A stretch of 64,000 nucleotides of DNA from JAVJRN01 sp040218415. Lineage in GTDB: Bacteria; Bacteroidota; Bacteroidia; Cytophagales; Cyclobacteriaceae. The notes beneath the pieces were generated by a model, which saw only the letters and a list, made by a program, of their open reading frames with translations, ran no database searches and was not told the origin of the DNA. A program made the translations under genes and the position numbers. This document shows positions 1 to 10,148 of this stretch, piece by piece. The stretch spans positions 1 to 64,000 of the forward strand of contig JAVJRN010000067.1 of the NCBI GenBank assembly GCA_040218415.1. The letters run 5' to 3'. Positions within the stretch are counted from its first letter, which is position 1. Every line of letters starts with the position of its first letter.

Positions 1-2
1 CA

Positions 3-647
3 GATGGAGCAATGAACGAAAGTCTTGTTGGTTTTGTGGCTGACGCTACGGAAGGTTATGACCGCCTTTATGATGCTGATAAAATAGGCGCATTGAATGG
101 TTTAAAACTTTATACATTGATGGGACAAAGCCGATTGGCCATCCAAGGTCTACCAATTGCAGATGAATCGATCATTCCTTTAGGTGTGTCTGTGGACGTA
201 GCAGGAGAATACACTGTGAAAATCGAAGATATAGCTAATATTTCTGACGGTAAATTCATCTATTTGGAAGATACTCAGCTAGGTAAAATCACAAAACTTG
301 AGAAAGGCAATGAATATACTTTTACAAGTGGAGCAGGGGTAGATGAAAGCAGATTCAATTTGATTGTTTCAAATTCCATGAGCGTACTTTCTCTTGATGA
401 TTTGGATAAGCAAGGATTGAACGTATTATACAATCAAAGAGGACTCACAATTTCCAATTCGGACGCTCAAGCAAGTCAGGCGCAAGTGACCATTTTGGAT
501 ATATCTGGAGCAGTTCTTTTGACAGAGATCATTGAAGAAAACGAGGGACAAAGTGTAATCGATTTTCAATTTGAAACACATAGGGTCTATATTTTGCAAG
601 TATCGACGAGTTCGAAATCGACAACATTGAAAATCATTTTCCAATAG
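3..647 (+). CDS. C-terminal part of a T9SS-sorted secreted protein (5' end outside window)
   Basis: The reading frame is open to the left edge, so this is the tail of a longer gene; the first ATG, at 12, is probably internal. The visible 215 residues have a beta-sandwich pattern common near the end of large Bacteroidota surface proteins (LSIQGLP-like and IYLEDT-like phrases seen as LAIQGLPIADES and FIYLEDTQLGKI). A type A T9SS sorting domain of about 75 residues follows, with the typical ending VYILQVSTSSKSTTLKIIFQ. It is therefore expected to be exported by T9SS and held at the surface or released. The catalytic or binding part lies outside the window, so no function can be assigned. It may be the preceding member of the polysaccharide cluster. 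Confidence 0.8.
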   Translation, partial: DGAMNESLVGFVADATEGYDRLYDADKIGALNGLKLYTLMGQSRLAIQGLPIADESIIPLGVSVDVAGEYTVKIEDIANISDGKFIYLEDTQLGKITKLEKGNEYTFTSGAGVDESRFNLIVSNSMSVLSLDDLDKQGLNVLYNQRGLTISNSDAQASQAQVTILDISGAVLLTEIIEENEGQSVIDFQFETHRVYILQVSTSSKSTTLKIIFQ

Positions 648-1114
648 TCCGACCATAAAAGATCAAGTTGCCGAAAGAGAAAGGAAAATCAAGCCTATAA
701 TTCTGTGGATTTTAACACAATCTGACCAAAGGTTGCGATTTTAAGGATATTCATATGGCGCTTCAAAAAACGGTCAGAAAAGCACTAAGTGTTCTAGCAT
801 CTAGGTTTGAAAAACCCTTTATAAGCCCTGTGGGTGATTTTTTAGTTGTATCACGAACGATATTACCATAAATCTGGATTTTAATGATTCCTCATCCACT
901 TATTATTGTTCCCAATCTTATTGGCAGTTGATAAACGTCCACCTTACGATTCTCAAAGCGAGCATAAGGGGCTAGCGAAACCATAAATTCATTCCTGAGG
1001 GGTAGGTTCTGGTTGGGATTAATGGTTTATCATGGCGTATTTAAGATGTACTCGATTCCTAACGTAATGGAATTCGAGCTGAGTTTTTTAAGAAATGATC
1101 AAACTAATTACACG
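648..1114. other. 467-bp intergenic region without a recognisable gene
   Basis: The stretch between the T9SS-sorted protein and the GH3 gene has no convincing reading frame. A TAGGTTTG sequence at 802-809 matches the Bacteroidota -7 promoter consensus TAnnTTTG, but no -33 TTG box sits at the right distance and it lies 300 bp from the GH3 start, so I do not call it a promoter. No clear terminator hairpin is seen. Confidence 0.4.
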
Positions 1115-3370
1115 ATGAAATTTAAATGCGCTCATGTTCTGATTTTTTTAATATTACTAGTAACCTCTTGTAATCAAAACCCAGAGAAGCAGAGTGAAGA
1201 TGAGATAATTGACCAAAAAGTAGAGGCGCTCCTAGAGCAAATGACCTTGGAGGAAAAAGTGGCGCAGATGCGGATGTTTCATGCTAGGATAGGTGTCAAA
1301 TTGGATAAAAGTGATAAGATGATTTTATCCAAAACCGTTCAAAATAAGCTAGAGTTAGGAATAGGAGGAATTAAAAATCCTGGTGAACATCTCTCCCCGG
1401 AAAGAGCAGCCATATTAAATAATCAACTACAGAAATACATTATTGAGAATAGCAGACTCGGCATCCCGGGTTTTTTTGTAACAGAGTCTTACAATGGTGT
1501 CGATGCGGATGGCTGTACGAGCTTTGGTCGACCTATCAATATGGCGGCTACTTTTAATAGAGACTTAGTCAAGAGCGTCTATGATGTAATTGGAAGAGAA
1601 GCCCGCTTGAGAGGATTGCATTTGACACACTCTCCTGAAGCTGATATCGTACGTGATCCACGCTTTGGTAGGATGAGTGAAGCCTTCAGTGAAGACACCT
1701 ATCTCACTTCGCAGATGATCATCAATGCAATTACAGGAATGCAAGGAGACTATGTGGGTTTGCAAGGAACGCATATTGGCGCGGTGGCCAAACACTTTGC
1801 AGGATATGGTCAAGTGTCAGGAGGAACGAATTTTGCGTCTATTGAGATTTCGCCAAGAACATTGCGTGATGAAATTCTACCTCCTTTCAAGGCAGCAGTC
1901 GAGGAAGCAAGAACGCTCGGGGTGATGGCTTCTCATGGCGACATCAATGGGGTAGCTAGCCATGCAAATCCTTGGTTATTGACAGAGGTGCTTCGTGAGG
2001 AATGGGGATTCAAAGGGTATGTGGTTTCGGATGCCAATGACATTGGTAGGTTGCACTACTTCATGAAAGTGGCTGAAACACCAGAGGAAGCATCCATACT
2101 TGGCTTGAAGGCTGGAGTGGATGTAGACCTATATGCTGAGGATGCTTACTCGCTATTGCCAAAATTGGCTAAAGAAGACCCAGAACTAGTTAATTATATT
2201 GATCGCTCTGCTAGCCGTGTGCTGCGCACCAAGTTCATTCTAGGCCTATTTGACAATCCATACATAGATGTAGATAAGGTCAGCGATCAAGTTAGAAGTG
2301 AAGAAAACCTAGAGCTAGCTCGTGCTGCGGATAGAGAGTCAATAATACTACTGAAAAATGAAGCGGTTCTACCACTTAGCGCAGATGCAAAAATGAAAGT
2401 GGCATTGGTTGGGCCATTGTTAAGCGAAGAGGATAAGCCAGCATTTGCCTCAACTGTAGGTGATAATATTAATTTTATTGAAGAAAAAGGATTTCAGCTG
2501 ACCAACGAGATTGGTCAGATACCACTTTTGCTACCGGAATCAGAGCAGCGGAAGGGCATCCAGAAAATCTTAAAAGTGGCCAAGCAGGCTCAAGTAATTG
2601 TAGCTTTCTTAGGAGGAGATGAGTTTACGGCCAAGGAAGGTTTTTTCAATGAAGCGCTTGGCGATCGTGACAATATAGACCCAGCAGGTCTTCAGGATGA
2701 GCTCATCATTGAGTTAAAGAAATTGGGAAAACCCGTGGTGGTCGTGTTAAGGCACAGAAGAACACTTTCCATTAATGTCATAGCTAAAGAGTCAAACGCA
2801 ATCATTGATTGCTGGGATTTAAGCGAAATGGGAAGTTGGGCAATCGCAGAAGTCCTTTTCGGTAAGGTAAACCCATCGGGGAGGCTTCCTGTCACTGTGC
2901 CACGCTCTATCGGGCAACTGCCATTTCATTATAGCCAAAAAGAGATCAACAATAAAAAAGGTTATTTATTCACGGAGAATTCACCATTGTATCCTTTTGG
3001 TTATGGATTGAGCTTCACAGATTTCGAATACTCAGATATTAAATTGTCAGATACGGTCATGACTACAGACGCTGAGCTTTCGGCTACTCTGACCATTACA
3101 AACACTGGTGACATGAAAGGGAAGGAAGCTGTGCAGCTGTATATCAAAGATCTCTACGGAACAGTCGTTCGTCCTATGCAAGAGCTTAAGGGTTTTGAGA
3201 AAATTGAACTTGAACCAGGAGAGAGCCAAGAAGTGAGCTTTGCTATTACGCCAGATATGCTGGCATACACTGGACTAAACATGGAAGTGGATGAAGCCAA
3301 GGGAAAATTTGAGCTTCGTATAGGTAACTCATGCGCAAACTATAAGTCGGAGAGTTTTTATCTAAAATAG
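1115..3370 (+). CDS. GH3 family glycoside hydrolase, lipoprotein
   Basis: A 751-residue exo-acting glycosidase of family GH3, which usually releases beta-linked glucose or xylose from non-reducing ends. I chose the ATG at 1115 because it gives a standard lipoprotein signal (MKFKCAHVLIFLILLVTSC, lipobox VTSC); an upstream TTG would put 34 extra residues before it. Domain order: TIM-barrel domain with RDPRFGRMSEAF and KHFAGYG, nucleophile Asp306 in YVVSDAND, second alpha/beta domain with GDRDNIDPAGLQDELI and VLFGKVNPSGRLPVT, and a C-terminal fibronectin III-like domain. The normally Gly/Gln-rich WxPGQxGG segment reads WDLSEMGSWA, so the subsite differs from common beta-glucosidases. In a rhamnose/uronate cluster a beta-xylosidase or related role on ulvan oligosaccharides is plausible but inferred. 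Confidence 0.9.
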   Translation: MKFKCAHVLIFLILLVTSCNQNPEKQSEDEIIDQKVEALLEQMTLEEKVAQMRMFHARIGVKLDKSDKMILSKTVQNKLELGIGGIKNPGEHLSPERAAILNNQLQKYIIENSRLGIPGFFVTESYNGVDADGCTSFGRPINMAATFNRDLVKSVYDVIGREARLRGLHLTHSPEADIVRDPRFGRMSEAFSEDTYLTSQMIINAITGMQGDYVGLQGTHIGAVAKHFAGYGQVSGGTNFASIEISPRTLRDEILPPFKAAVEEARTLGVMASHGDINGVASHANPWLLTEVLREEWGFKGYVVSDANDIGRLHYFMKVAETPEEASILGLKAGVDVDLYAEDAYSLLPKLAKEDPELVNYIDRSASRVLRTKFILGLFDNPYIDVDKVSDQVRSEENLELARAADRESIILLKNEAVLPLSADAKMKVALVGPLLSEEDKPAFASTVGDNINFIEEKGFQLTNEIGQIPLLLPESEQRKGIQKILKVAKQAQVIVAFLGGDEFTAKEGFFNEALGDRDNIDPAGLQDELIIELKKLGKPVVVVLRHRRTLSINVIAKESNAIIDCWDLSEMGSWAIAEVLFGKVNPSGRLPVTVPRSIGQLPFHYSQKEINNKKGYLFTENSPLYPFGYGLSFTDFEYSDIKLSDTVMTTDAELSATLTITNTGDMKGKEAVQLYIKDLYGTVVRPMQELKGFEKIELEPGESQEVSFAITPDMLAYTGLNMEVDEAKGKFELRIGNSCANYKSESFYLK

Positions 3371-3481
3371 GATTTGATTGAATAGCCTCTGTTTTAACAA
3401 ACTCTGAAAAGAGGGAAGGCTGCCAAGTTGATCATCCTAGTAAAAACTCTAAATATCTAAAAAACAAGAATATTACCATAA

Positions 3482-4870
3482 ATGCTATTGAATAAGAAAA
3501 TGAGAAACCTGTTTATATCGATGATTTTATTGACAGTGTTTACTCAAAGCTGTAAGGACGTTTCCACGAATTCTGCTACTCAGGTAATTGAGATCGATAG
3601 CGTTTGGGCAGGTCATCCTGTGGGGTTCAGTTTGTATACAGATGGTGATCGCCAATATATCGCATATTACAACTCAGAAAGAAGCACTGTGGTTGGCCAG
3701 CGTGATCTCTCGGAAGATAATTTTCAGCTGCACGTTTTGCCTCGAACCTCAAGAGAAACAAATCAAGGAACCAGCTCTGTATTAGGTTGGGACAGTCACA
3801 ATGACCTGACTTTAGGTGTAGATAAAGATGGATACATTCATCTATCTGGTAATGTACATGCCAAACCTCTGACTTATTTCAGATCCACTGCTCCAAATGA
3901 TGTTTCAAATATGGAGCAGATCTATGAGATGATAGGTACGGAGGAGCTCCGCACGACTTACCCTAATTTCATGCTGACTAAAGAGGGAGAATTGATCTAC
4001 CATTATCGGGATGGAGGAAGTGGAAGTGGTAATGAAATTTACAATATTTATGACCGCAAGACCAAAACATGGTCGAGATTATTGGATACCCCGCTCACTG
4101 ACGGAAAGCGTTTGATGAATGCCTATCAATCTGAGCCAACATTGCAGAAAGACGGCTGGTATCACATGTACTGGGTCTGGAGAGATACACCAGACTGTGC
4201 TACGAATCACGATTTATCCCATATGAAAAGTCGTGATCTGAAAAACTGGTACAGTGCATTTGGTGAGCCGATTGAAATGCCGGCAACCTTTGATCAAAAA
4301 GCGTTGATCGTTGACCCTATCCCTCCCGGAGGAGGTATCATCAACCTTGCGGCAAAAATGGTATTGGATCAGAATAACAATCCTGTATTTGTATATCACA
4401 AGTATGATACGGTAGGCAATCTGCAATTTTTCACTGCCCAAATTCAAAACGACCAATGGGAATATAATCAAATAACAAATTGGAATTATCGATGGGAATT
4501 TCAGGGAGGTGGAAGTATTAACAATGAAGTGAAGCTTACGCAATTCCAGAAAACCAGTGATGGGAATTATGAAGTGGGCTTTTGGCATATAAAGCATGGT
4601 TTTGGAAAGATATTACTCGATGAAGATTTTGAGTTTGTTGAAATTACTTTAAATCAAAAGCCAGAGATTGGCGAAGAAGATCAAGAAGTTTTGAATGACT
4701 CCTCGGAATTTCAAATGAATACAGCTGGGGATTTGGGTGAGCCAAATGAAGTAAATGTGAAGTATTTCTTGAGATGGGAAACAATGGTCAGAAATAGAGA
4801 TAAGCCTCGCGAAAAGCCCTGGCCAAAGCCTAGTCAATTGTACCTGATAAAGAAGAGAACAATTATATGA
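3482..4870 (+). CDS. BNR-type seven-bladed propeller protein, PL24/PL25 ulvan-lyase-like, lipoprotein
   Basis: This 462-residue protein has a lipoprotein signal ending FTQSC and then a BNR_4-type beta-propeller. The conserved stretch WDSHNDLTLGVDKDG followed by YIHLSGNVHAKPLTYFRS is characteristic of the polysaccharide-lyase propellers (PL24/PL25) and related BNR_4 enzymes. Its His residues are candidates for catalysis by beta-elimination next to a uronic acid. Later blades carry YPNFMLTKEGELIYHYRDGG and YHMYWVWRDTPD. PL24 and PL25 act on ulvan, cleaving rhamnose-3-sulfate linkages to glucuronate or iduronate. GH145 alpha-L-rhamnosidases share the fold, so lyase versus hydrolase is not settled by eye. 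The lipid anchor suggests a surface or periplasmic location. It lies between the GH3 gene and the heparinase-like genes on the same strand. Confidence 0.7.
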   Translation: MLLNKKMRNLFISMILLTVFTQSCKDVSTNSATQVIEIDSVWAGHPVGFSLYTDGDRQYIAYYNSERSTVVGQRDLSEDNFQLHVLPRTSRETNQGTSSVLGWDSHNDLTLGVDKDGYIHLSGNVHAKPLTYFRSTAPNDVSNMEQIYEMIGTEELRTTYPNFMLTKEGELIYHYRDGGSGSGNEIYNIYDRKTKTWSRLLDTPLTDGKRLMNAYQSEPTLQKDGWYHMYWVWRDTPDCATNHDLSHMKSRDLKNWYSAFGEPIEMPATFDQKALIVDPIPPGGGIINLAAKMVLDQNNNPVFVYHKYDTVGNLQFFTAQIQNDQWEYNQITNWNYRWEFQGGGSINNEVKLTQFQKTSDGNYEVGFWHIKHGFGKILLDEDFEFVEITLNQKPEIGEEDQEVLNDSSEFQMNTAGDLGEPNEVNVKYFLRWETMVRNRDKPREKPWPKPSQLYLIKKRTII

Positions 4871-4960
4871 GGAATTTGACTTGACTTGCATTAATCAGGC
4901 TTATGCGATAGTAACTCCTAGAGACAGTAGCATCGACATTTTGGACATTAATTAAACGGC

Positions 4961-7648
4961 ATGAGGAGACTAGTTTCAGTATTTATTTTTTGTTTCGGAC
5001 TCACTCTGGCCACAGCTCAATCTCTTGAGCACCCTGTCATCTTTGCGACCTCCGATGATCGAGCGCAAGTCCTGGAATTAATCGATAATTATCCTTGGGC
5101 ACAGAGTCTGAAGGATCAAATGGAAAAGCGAGTAGCACCTAAGTTAAGCATCCATCAAAGCAGTCCTAAGTCTTTATTGAAAGGTATTGCTGCGTTTGCG
5201 CAAGATGATAACCTGTCAGAGGCAGCCGCGAGAAATGGAGCAGGAAGTCATAATTCGTTTTTAAGTACTGCCGCAGAATCAGGACTGCTTTATTATTTGA
5301 CCGGAGATGAAAAATATGCCAGGTTATCTGCTGATATTATAGCTCATTATGTAGCTGCATTGGCATCAAGAGAAGCGAGCAAAACATCGATATCTGGTAA
5401 CTACTTCTATGATCCAAGAACTACTTATGGACATTTTGCAATAGCGTATGATTTCGTCTATAATTTTCTTAACAAGCCCGATACCAAGGTTTTTGAACTT
5501 AGCACTGAAACTTACGAAAATTTTAATAACACAGAGGCTCAGCAGGCAATCAAAAATATAGTAGGAAATGCCTTGGCAGAGTCCGCTGGAGCGGATACAC
5601 ATGGCAAGACCATTTCCAATCATCCGGTTCTGACAGCTCCCGGTGTGCTTTTCCCAATACTCTGTGTAGAAGACGACACAGAAAGAGAGCGGCTTTTCGA
5701 TGTGTTTTGGAATGTAGGAACGAAAAGACAGAACTCATTCAAAAACACTATTCTCCCGATGTTTGGAGAACAAGGAATCTGGCCAGAAGCGTTGAGTTAT
5801 AGCTTTATGCCCAATGTCTCACTTGTTCTCAATATTGTAGATCGGCTAAAACCTGAACTCAATTCAGTAGAAGATAACATAAAGGTTTTGGAAGGAGGTT
5901 TCCTTTTTGATTATTTGAGAAATCCAGATAGGCGGTTTGTGAGATATGGAGATTCAAAAAGAGAAAATGATGCCACTGGAACATTATATCGCTACACGCT
6001 TAATTTGGCGGAAAGAAAGGGGCTGGAGACAATAGCGAATCAAGCAAAAGTTGCATTGAAACAAGCTTATGATCTGGAGGGCGGCTACCAACCACAAATC
6101 CCTAATTCTATATTCGACAACTACCAAAGCTACAGTCAGCTGCTTTGGGGTGTGCCAATTCCAGAGTCAACGGATGACAACATTGATTTTAATAAGCCAA
6201 CTGTAGTTATAAAGCATGCAGGTGTGGCGCTTCAGCGTAATTATGTGGAGGAGGAAAACGAGAATTACGGACTCTGTGGAATAATCGGAGGTGCTCACTA
6301 TGTTCATTCACATGCTTCGGGTCTTGCTATGGAACTTTATGGCTCTGGCTATGTGATGGGTGCCAATGGCGGACTGGCAAATACATTGGCCGAAAGGCAG
6401 TCTCCTGAACACACCGGTTATTTTTGGCGACATGCTGGTAACAATACGATTATTGTGAATGGTACGAGTCACGGAATTCAATCTGGCGCATGGAAAAGTA
6501 ATTCGGATATCTGGATGAACACCACGATAAACATTGCTGCAGAGCCAAAGCATCTAGAAGAACCAATCAATCAAAACTTCAGTTTTGCAACGCAGTTTTT
6601 GGATGATAAGGTAAATAGATGCGAGCAGCAACGAACCTTAAGTACCATCAGAACCAGCCCTACGACTGGGTATTATTTTGATATGTTCCGCTCCAGGTCG
6701 CTAGCCCAAAACAATTTTCATGATTATGTCTACCATAATTTGGGCGACTATACAGCTATTACAAATCAGGCTGGTGAAGAACTTGATCTCACTTCCACGG
6801 ATAGGTATCAAACAGATATTGGAGATACTCATAAGTCACCAGGGTGGAGGTTTTTTGAAAACACCCAAGTTACACAGCTGACCGATGAGGCGATTAATGT
6901 TCGGTTTGACATTAGTTACAATGACCGTGCTATGCATCTTTTTATACCATCAGGATCTTCTCGAGAATACACAAAGGCACTCGGTCCGGCGACCAGAGAA
7001 GCGAAAAATGGGTATGTGAAGAAGAAAACACAGATTATAGCGATCAGACAATCTGGAGAAGCTTGGAAGAATCCCTTTGTGGCAATATTTGAGCCGACCA
7101 TAGGCAAAGAAAGTAGTGTGAAATCTGTAGAGCACTTATACTCCGGAGATACTATTGTTGGCGCCAAAGTTATCAGCGAAATTGAAGGAGGGAAGGTGAT
7201 TGATTATATCATCTGTACTGAAGGTGCCTCCAATGAATTTCGTCTACCAGAAATAGAACTCTACTTCAAAGGTCATTTTGCTATTGCCAGATTTCAAACT
7301 ATAAATGATATAACCGATACCGTGCTATATGTAGGAGCGGGAAGTTCGCTATCATTTTATGAACAAGAAAAAGACTCGTCAAACCTGGCGCTGGGATGGG
7401 AATCATCATTAAAGTCTGATGCAATTAAAATCTTCCCTATACCTACTAGTGGAATGTTAAATATTCAGCTTGATCAGCATTGCGAGGCGACCTTTAGGCT
7501 TTATTCATTGGCTGGCGATTTGGTTCGTGATGGTTTATTTCTTTCAGAAACGGTGTTGGATGTTAGCTCATTAAAAGGTGGTATTTACCTGCTTGAAGTT
7601 GTTGTTGGTGATGTAAGACGTTTTCAAAAAGTGATTTTATCAGATTAA
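4961..7648 (+). CDS. Heparinase II/III-like polysaccharide lyase with T9SS sorting domain
   Basis: An 895-residue secreted protein with signal peptide MRRLVSVFIFCFGLTLATAQ. It has an N-terminal alpha/alpha-toroid region (about 25-400, including YDPRTTYGHFAIAYDF and QGIWPEALSYSFMPN) followed by a heparinase II/III-type beta-sandwich region. The latter holds the hallmark CGIIGGAHYVHSHASGLAME, whose His residues are candidate metal ligands or catalytic residues. The last 70 residues are a T9SS sorting domain (IFPIPTSGMLNIQL to GGIYLLEVVVGD). Lyases of this architecture cleave uronate-containing glycans by beta-elimination; PL37 and PL40 contain ulvan lyases with this kind of layout. The exact family cannot be fixed without a search. 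It is a paralogue of the next gene, with long identical stretches such as QHP/EHPVIFATSDDRA near the N-terminus. Confidence 0.8.
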   Translation: MRRLVSVFIFCFGLTLATAQSLEHPVIFATSDDRAQVLELIDNYPWAQSLKDQMEKRVAPKLSIHQSSPKSLLKGIAAFAQDDNLSEAAARNGAGSHNSFLSTAAESGLLYYLTGDEKYARLSADIIAHYVAALASREASKTSISGNYFYDPRTTYGHFAIAYDFVYNFLNKPDTKVFELSTETYENFNNTEAQQAIKNIVGNALAESAGADTHGKTISNHPVLTAPGVLFPILCVEDDTERERLFDVFWNVGTKRQNSFKNTILPMFGEQGIWPEALSYSFMPNVSLVLNIVDRLKPELNSVEDNIKVLEGGFLFDYLRNPDRRFVRYGDSKRENDATGTLYRYTLNLAERKGLETIANQAKVALKQAYDLEGGYQPQIPNSIFDNYQSYSQLLWGVPIPESTDDNIDFNKPTVVIKHAGVALQRNYVEEENENYGLCGIIGGAHYVHSHASGLAMELYGSGYVMGANGGLANTLAERQSPEHTGYFWRHAGNNTIIVNGTSHGIQSGAWKSNSDIWMNTTINIAAEPKHLEEPINQNFSFATQFLDDKVNRCEQQRTLSTIRTSPTTGYYFDMFRSRSLAQNNFHDYVYHNLGDYTAITNQAGEELDLTSTDRYQTDIGDTHKSPGWRFFENTQVTQLTDEAINVRFDISYNDRAMHLFIPSGSSREYTKALGPATREAKNGYVKKKTQIIAIRQSGEAWKNPFVAIFEPTIGKESSVKSVEHLYSGDTIVGAKVISEIEGGKVIDYIICTEGASNEFRLPEIELYFKGHFAIARFQTINDITDTVLYVGAGSSLSFYEQEKDSSNLALGWESSLKSDAIKIFPIPTSGMLNIQLDQHCEATFRLYSLAGDLVRDGLFLSETVLDVSSLKGGIYLLEVVVGDVRRFQKVILSD

Positions 7649-7710
7649 GAATCTTTTAACCTAAAAGAATTGATTTCAAAATGAATTTATTCAATACTAT
7701 ATCACAGATC

Positions 7711-10140
7711 ATGAAAAAGGTAGTGACAAAAATTCTTTTTGTGTTTTACCTGATGTTGGGATTTCAGTTTGGTTTTGCGCAATCTATGCAGCACCCCATC
7801 ATCTTTGCGACCTCCGATGATCGAGCCCGCGTCCTTGAACTGATCGATACTTATTCTTGGGCGGAAAATCTTAAGAAAGAATTAAAGGAAATTGTCGATC
7901 CAAAAGTAAAAGCACATCAGACAAATCCTAATCTCATACTTAACAGCATTCCTAAGATTGCGGAAGATGACAACATTAAGGAACTCAAAGTAACCACTGT
8001 TCATCATCATGCCGCAATCATGCAACACGCTTCCTTTGCCGCTTTGCTGTATTACATTTCAGAGGAGGAAACATATGCTCAGTTTGCAGCGGATATACTT
8101 TGGTATTATGCCGAGGAGCTGGCAACCAGAACGCCAGAGAATACTTCCATTTGCGGTAACGGGTTTCTGGATCCACGCACTTCATATTCACACTTTGCGA
8201 TAGCTTATGATTTTATCTACAACTACCTAAAGCTACCCAATGCCAAGGTGTACAGTAGCTCAAAAAAGAAGTACATCAATTATGATCATGCCCTCATGCA
8301 AAAAGCCATTAAGAATATAGTTGGCAATTCACTGCAAGAGTTTGGCGAGGCTGATGCGCATGGAGGTAGGATATCTAACCATGCAATATTAAAAGCTCCC
8401 GGGGTTCTGTTTAGTATACTCTGTGTGGAGGAAGATAGGGAAAGAGAACGGCTTTTTAATGTGTTTTGGGAGCAGGGAACCGCTCATCAGTATTCTTTCA
8501 AACATACCATTTTACCCATGTTTGGTACGCAAGGAATCTGGCCCGAATCCACTAGCTACAGCTTCATGCCAAATGTGACGATGATACTTAATATTGTTGA
8601 TCGAATTAAGCCAGATATGAATGTAATGGCTGAAAACATGCACATTCTAGACGGTAACTTTCTTTTTGATAACCTCCGAATGCCGGATCGAAGATTTGTG
8701 TCATATGGTGATTCCCACAGAGGTGGCAGCACACGTAAGCTCTATAGCTACACATTGGACCTTGCAAAGCGAAGAGGCTTCACAGCACATGAAAATATGG
8801 CAAATGTCGCACTGCACCAGCTTTCTGACGCAAATGGAGGTTATTCACCACATGCGCGTATTTCTACCTATGATAATTACTCGGTGTTTACCCAACTTTT
8901 GTGGAGATCGACCATTCCTGAAAAAGTGGAGGGAACAATAGATTTTCAGAAACCCACAGTGATTATAGAGCACGCCGGTGTTGCCCTCCAGAGAAATTAC
9001 GTTGAGGAAAAAAATGAGCTATACGGACTCTGCGGGATTATAGGAGGAGCACATTATGTTCATTCTCATCTCACAGGTATTTCTATGGAATTATACGGAG
9101 CTGGTTATGTAATGGCACCAAATGCTGGGCTTCCCGGATCTGTTGCTCAGCGAAGAATACCTCTCCATGAACATTACTTTAGGCTTTATGCGGGCAATAA
9201 TTCGGTCATTGTCAATGGTACTTCTCATGGTTTGGATCAAGGTTCATGGAAAGGGAGAGCCCATGTATGGCAAAACAGGACTATAAATATTGCTTCAGAG
9301 CCAAAACACCTTGAGGAGCCTTTGAATGAAAATTTCAGCTTTGCGACTCAATTTTTAGGTGATGAGGTGAATAATTGCGATCAGCAGCGCACGCTTAGCA
9401 CGATTAGAACAAGCGACACTACGGCTTACTACTTTGATCTTTTTCGATCAAAATCCTTAGATAAAAATAAGTTTCATGATTATATCTATCATAATATAGG
9501 GGATCAAGCCACGCTTACTAATGCCGATAATACAAGACTAGCGGTAGTACAAACCGACCGCTATCAAAATGATATTGGTGATACTGTTCACTCGCCGGGC
9601 TGGCGGTATTTTGAAAAAACCAAGACTACTGCGCCTACAGATGAAGCTGTAAAACTACGGTTCGATATTGAATATGATAACCGCTCCATGCACATGTTTA
9701 TTCCTTCCGGAGTGAATCGTGAATATACCAAAGCCCTTGCTCCAGCAAGTAGAGATGTCAGAAATGGCTACAATAAAAAGAAGACCCAGGTCATTGCCAT
9801 CAGGCAAAAAGGAGAAGCATGGGAAAAGCCTTACTTGGCAATATTTGAGCCTTCTATAGGAGCAAATAGCAGTGTTAAATCTGTGGAGCATCTCTACACA
9901 GGAGACACTATTGTAGGTGCTAAAGTGACAAGTAAGGTGGGCAGTGAAACGGTGATAGATTATGTCATTTGTCATGACGAGGAGTCAAAAGAATTTATAC
10001 TTCCTTCTAAAAATCTCTATTTCAAAGGGCGATTTGCTGTAGCCAGATCAATCACGAAAAACAACCAAAAAGAAATTGAACTCTATATAGGAGAGGGAGA
10101 AAAATTATCTTTTGAAAACAAATCAATTACTTCCTACTGA
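7711..10140 (+). CDS. Heparinase II/III-like polysaccharide lyase, second paralogue (no sorting domain)
   Basis: A paralogue of the preceding gene, 809 residues from the ATG at 7711, which gives a clean signal peptide (MKKVVTKILFVFYLMLG); an in-frame ATG at 7681 adds ten residues. It has the same domain order: alpha/alpha-toroid with LDPRTSYSHFAIAYDF and QGIWPESTSYSFMPN, then the beta-sandwich with CGIIGGAHYVHSHLTG. Unlike its neighbour it ends about 80 residues earlier, right after the lyase fold, and lacks a T9SS domain. It is therefore probably periplasmic while the first copy is exported to the surface. The pair may split work on polymer outside and oligosaccharides inside. Its last 68 bp recur at 12269-12336. 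The substrate is inferred from context as a sulfated rhamnouronan. Confidence 0.78.
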   Translation: MKKVVTKILFVFYLMLGFQFGFAQSMQHPIIFATSDDRARVLELIDTYSWAENLKKELKEIVDPKVKAHQTNPNLILNSIPKIAEDDNIKELKVTTVHHHAAIMQHASFAALLYYISEEETYAQFAADILWYYAEELATRTPENTSICGNGFLDPRTSYSHFAIAYDFIYNYLKLPNAKVYSSSKKKYINYDHALMQKAIKNIVGNSLQEFGEADAHGGRISNHAILKAPGVLFSILCVEEDRERERLFNVFWEQGTAHQYSFKHTILPMFGTQGIWPESTSYSFMPNVTMILNIVDRIKPDMNVMAENMHILDGNFLFDNLRMPDRRFVSYGDSHRGGSTRKLYSYTLDLAKRRGFTAHENMANVALHQLSDANGGYSPHARISTYDNYSVFTQLLWRSTIPEKVEGTIDFQKPTVIIEHAGVALQRNYVEEKNELYGLCGIIGGAHYVHSHLTGISMELYGAGYVMAPNAGLPGSVAQRRIPLHEHYFRLYAGNNSVIVNGTSHGLDQGSWKGRAHVWQNRTINIASEPKHLEEPLNENFSFATQFLGDEVNNCDQQRTLSTIRTSDTTAYYFDLFRSKSLDKNKFHDYIYHNIGDQATLTNADNTRLAVVQTDRYQNDIGDTVHSPGWRYFEKTKTTAPTDEAVKLRFDIEYDNRSMHMFIPSGVNREYTKALAPASRDVRNGYNKKKTQVIAIRQKGEAWEKPYLAIFEPSIGANSSVKSVEHLYTGDTIVGAKVTSKVGSETVIDYVICHDEESKEFILPSKNLYFKGRFAVARSITKNNQKEIELYIGEGEKLSFENKSITSY
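10066..10133 (+). repeat. Source copy of a 68-bp direct repeat (3' end of lyase gene)
   Basis: This segment encodes the last residues of the second heparinase-like lyase (KEIELYIGEGEKLSFENKSI). The same 68 bp occurs at 12269-12336 with two mismatches, offset by exactly 2203 bp. Similarity continues weakly to the ATGAAAAT that follows each copy. Confidence 0.9.
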
Positions 10141-10148
10141 TCAATTAT

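Noticed and set aside
864..3484. 14-bp match ATATTACCATAAAT near 864-877 and 3471-3484
   Set aside because: A match of this length is expected by chance several times in a window of this size, and no further similarity surrounds it.
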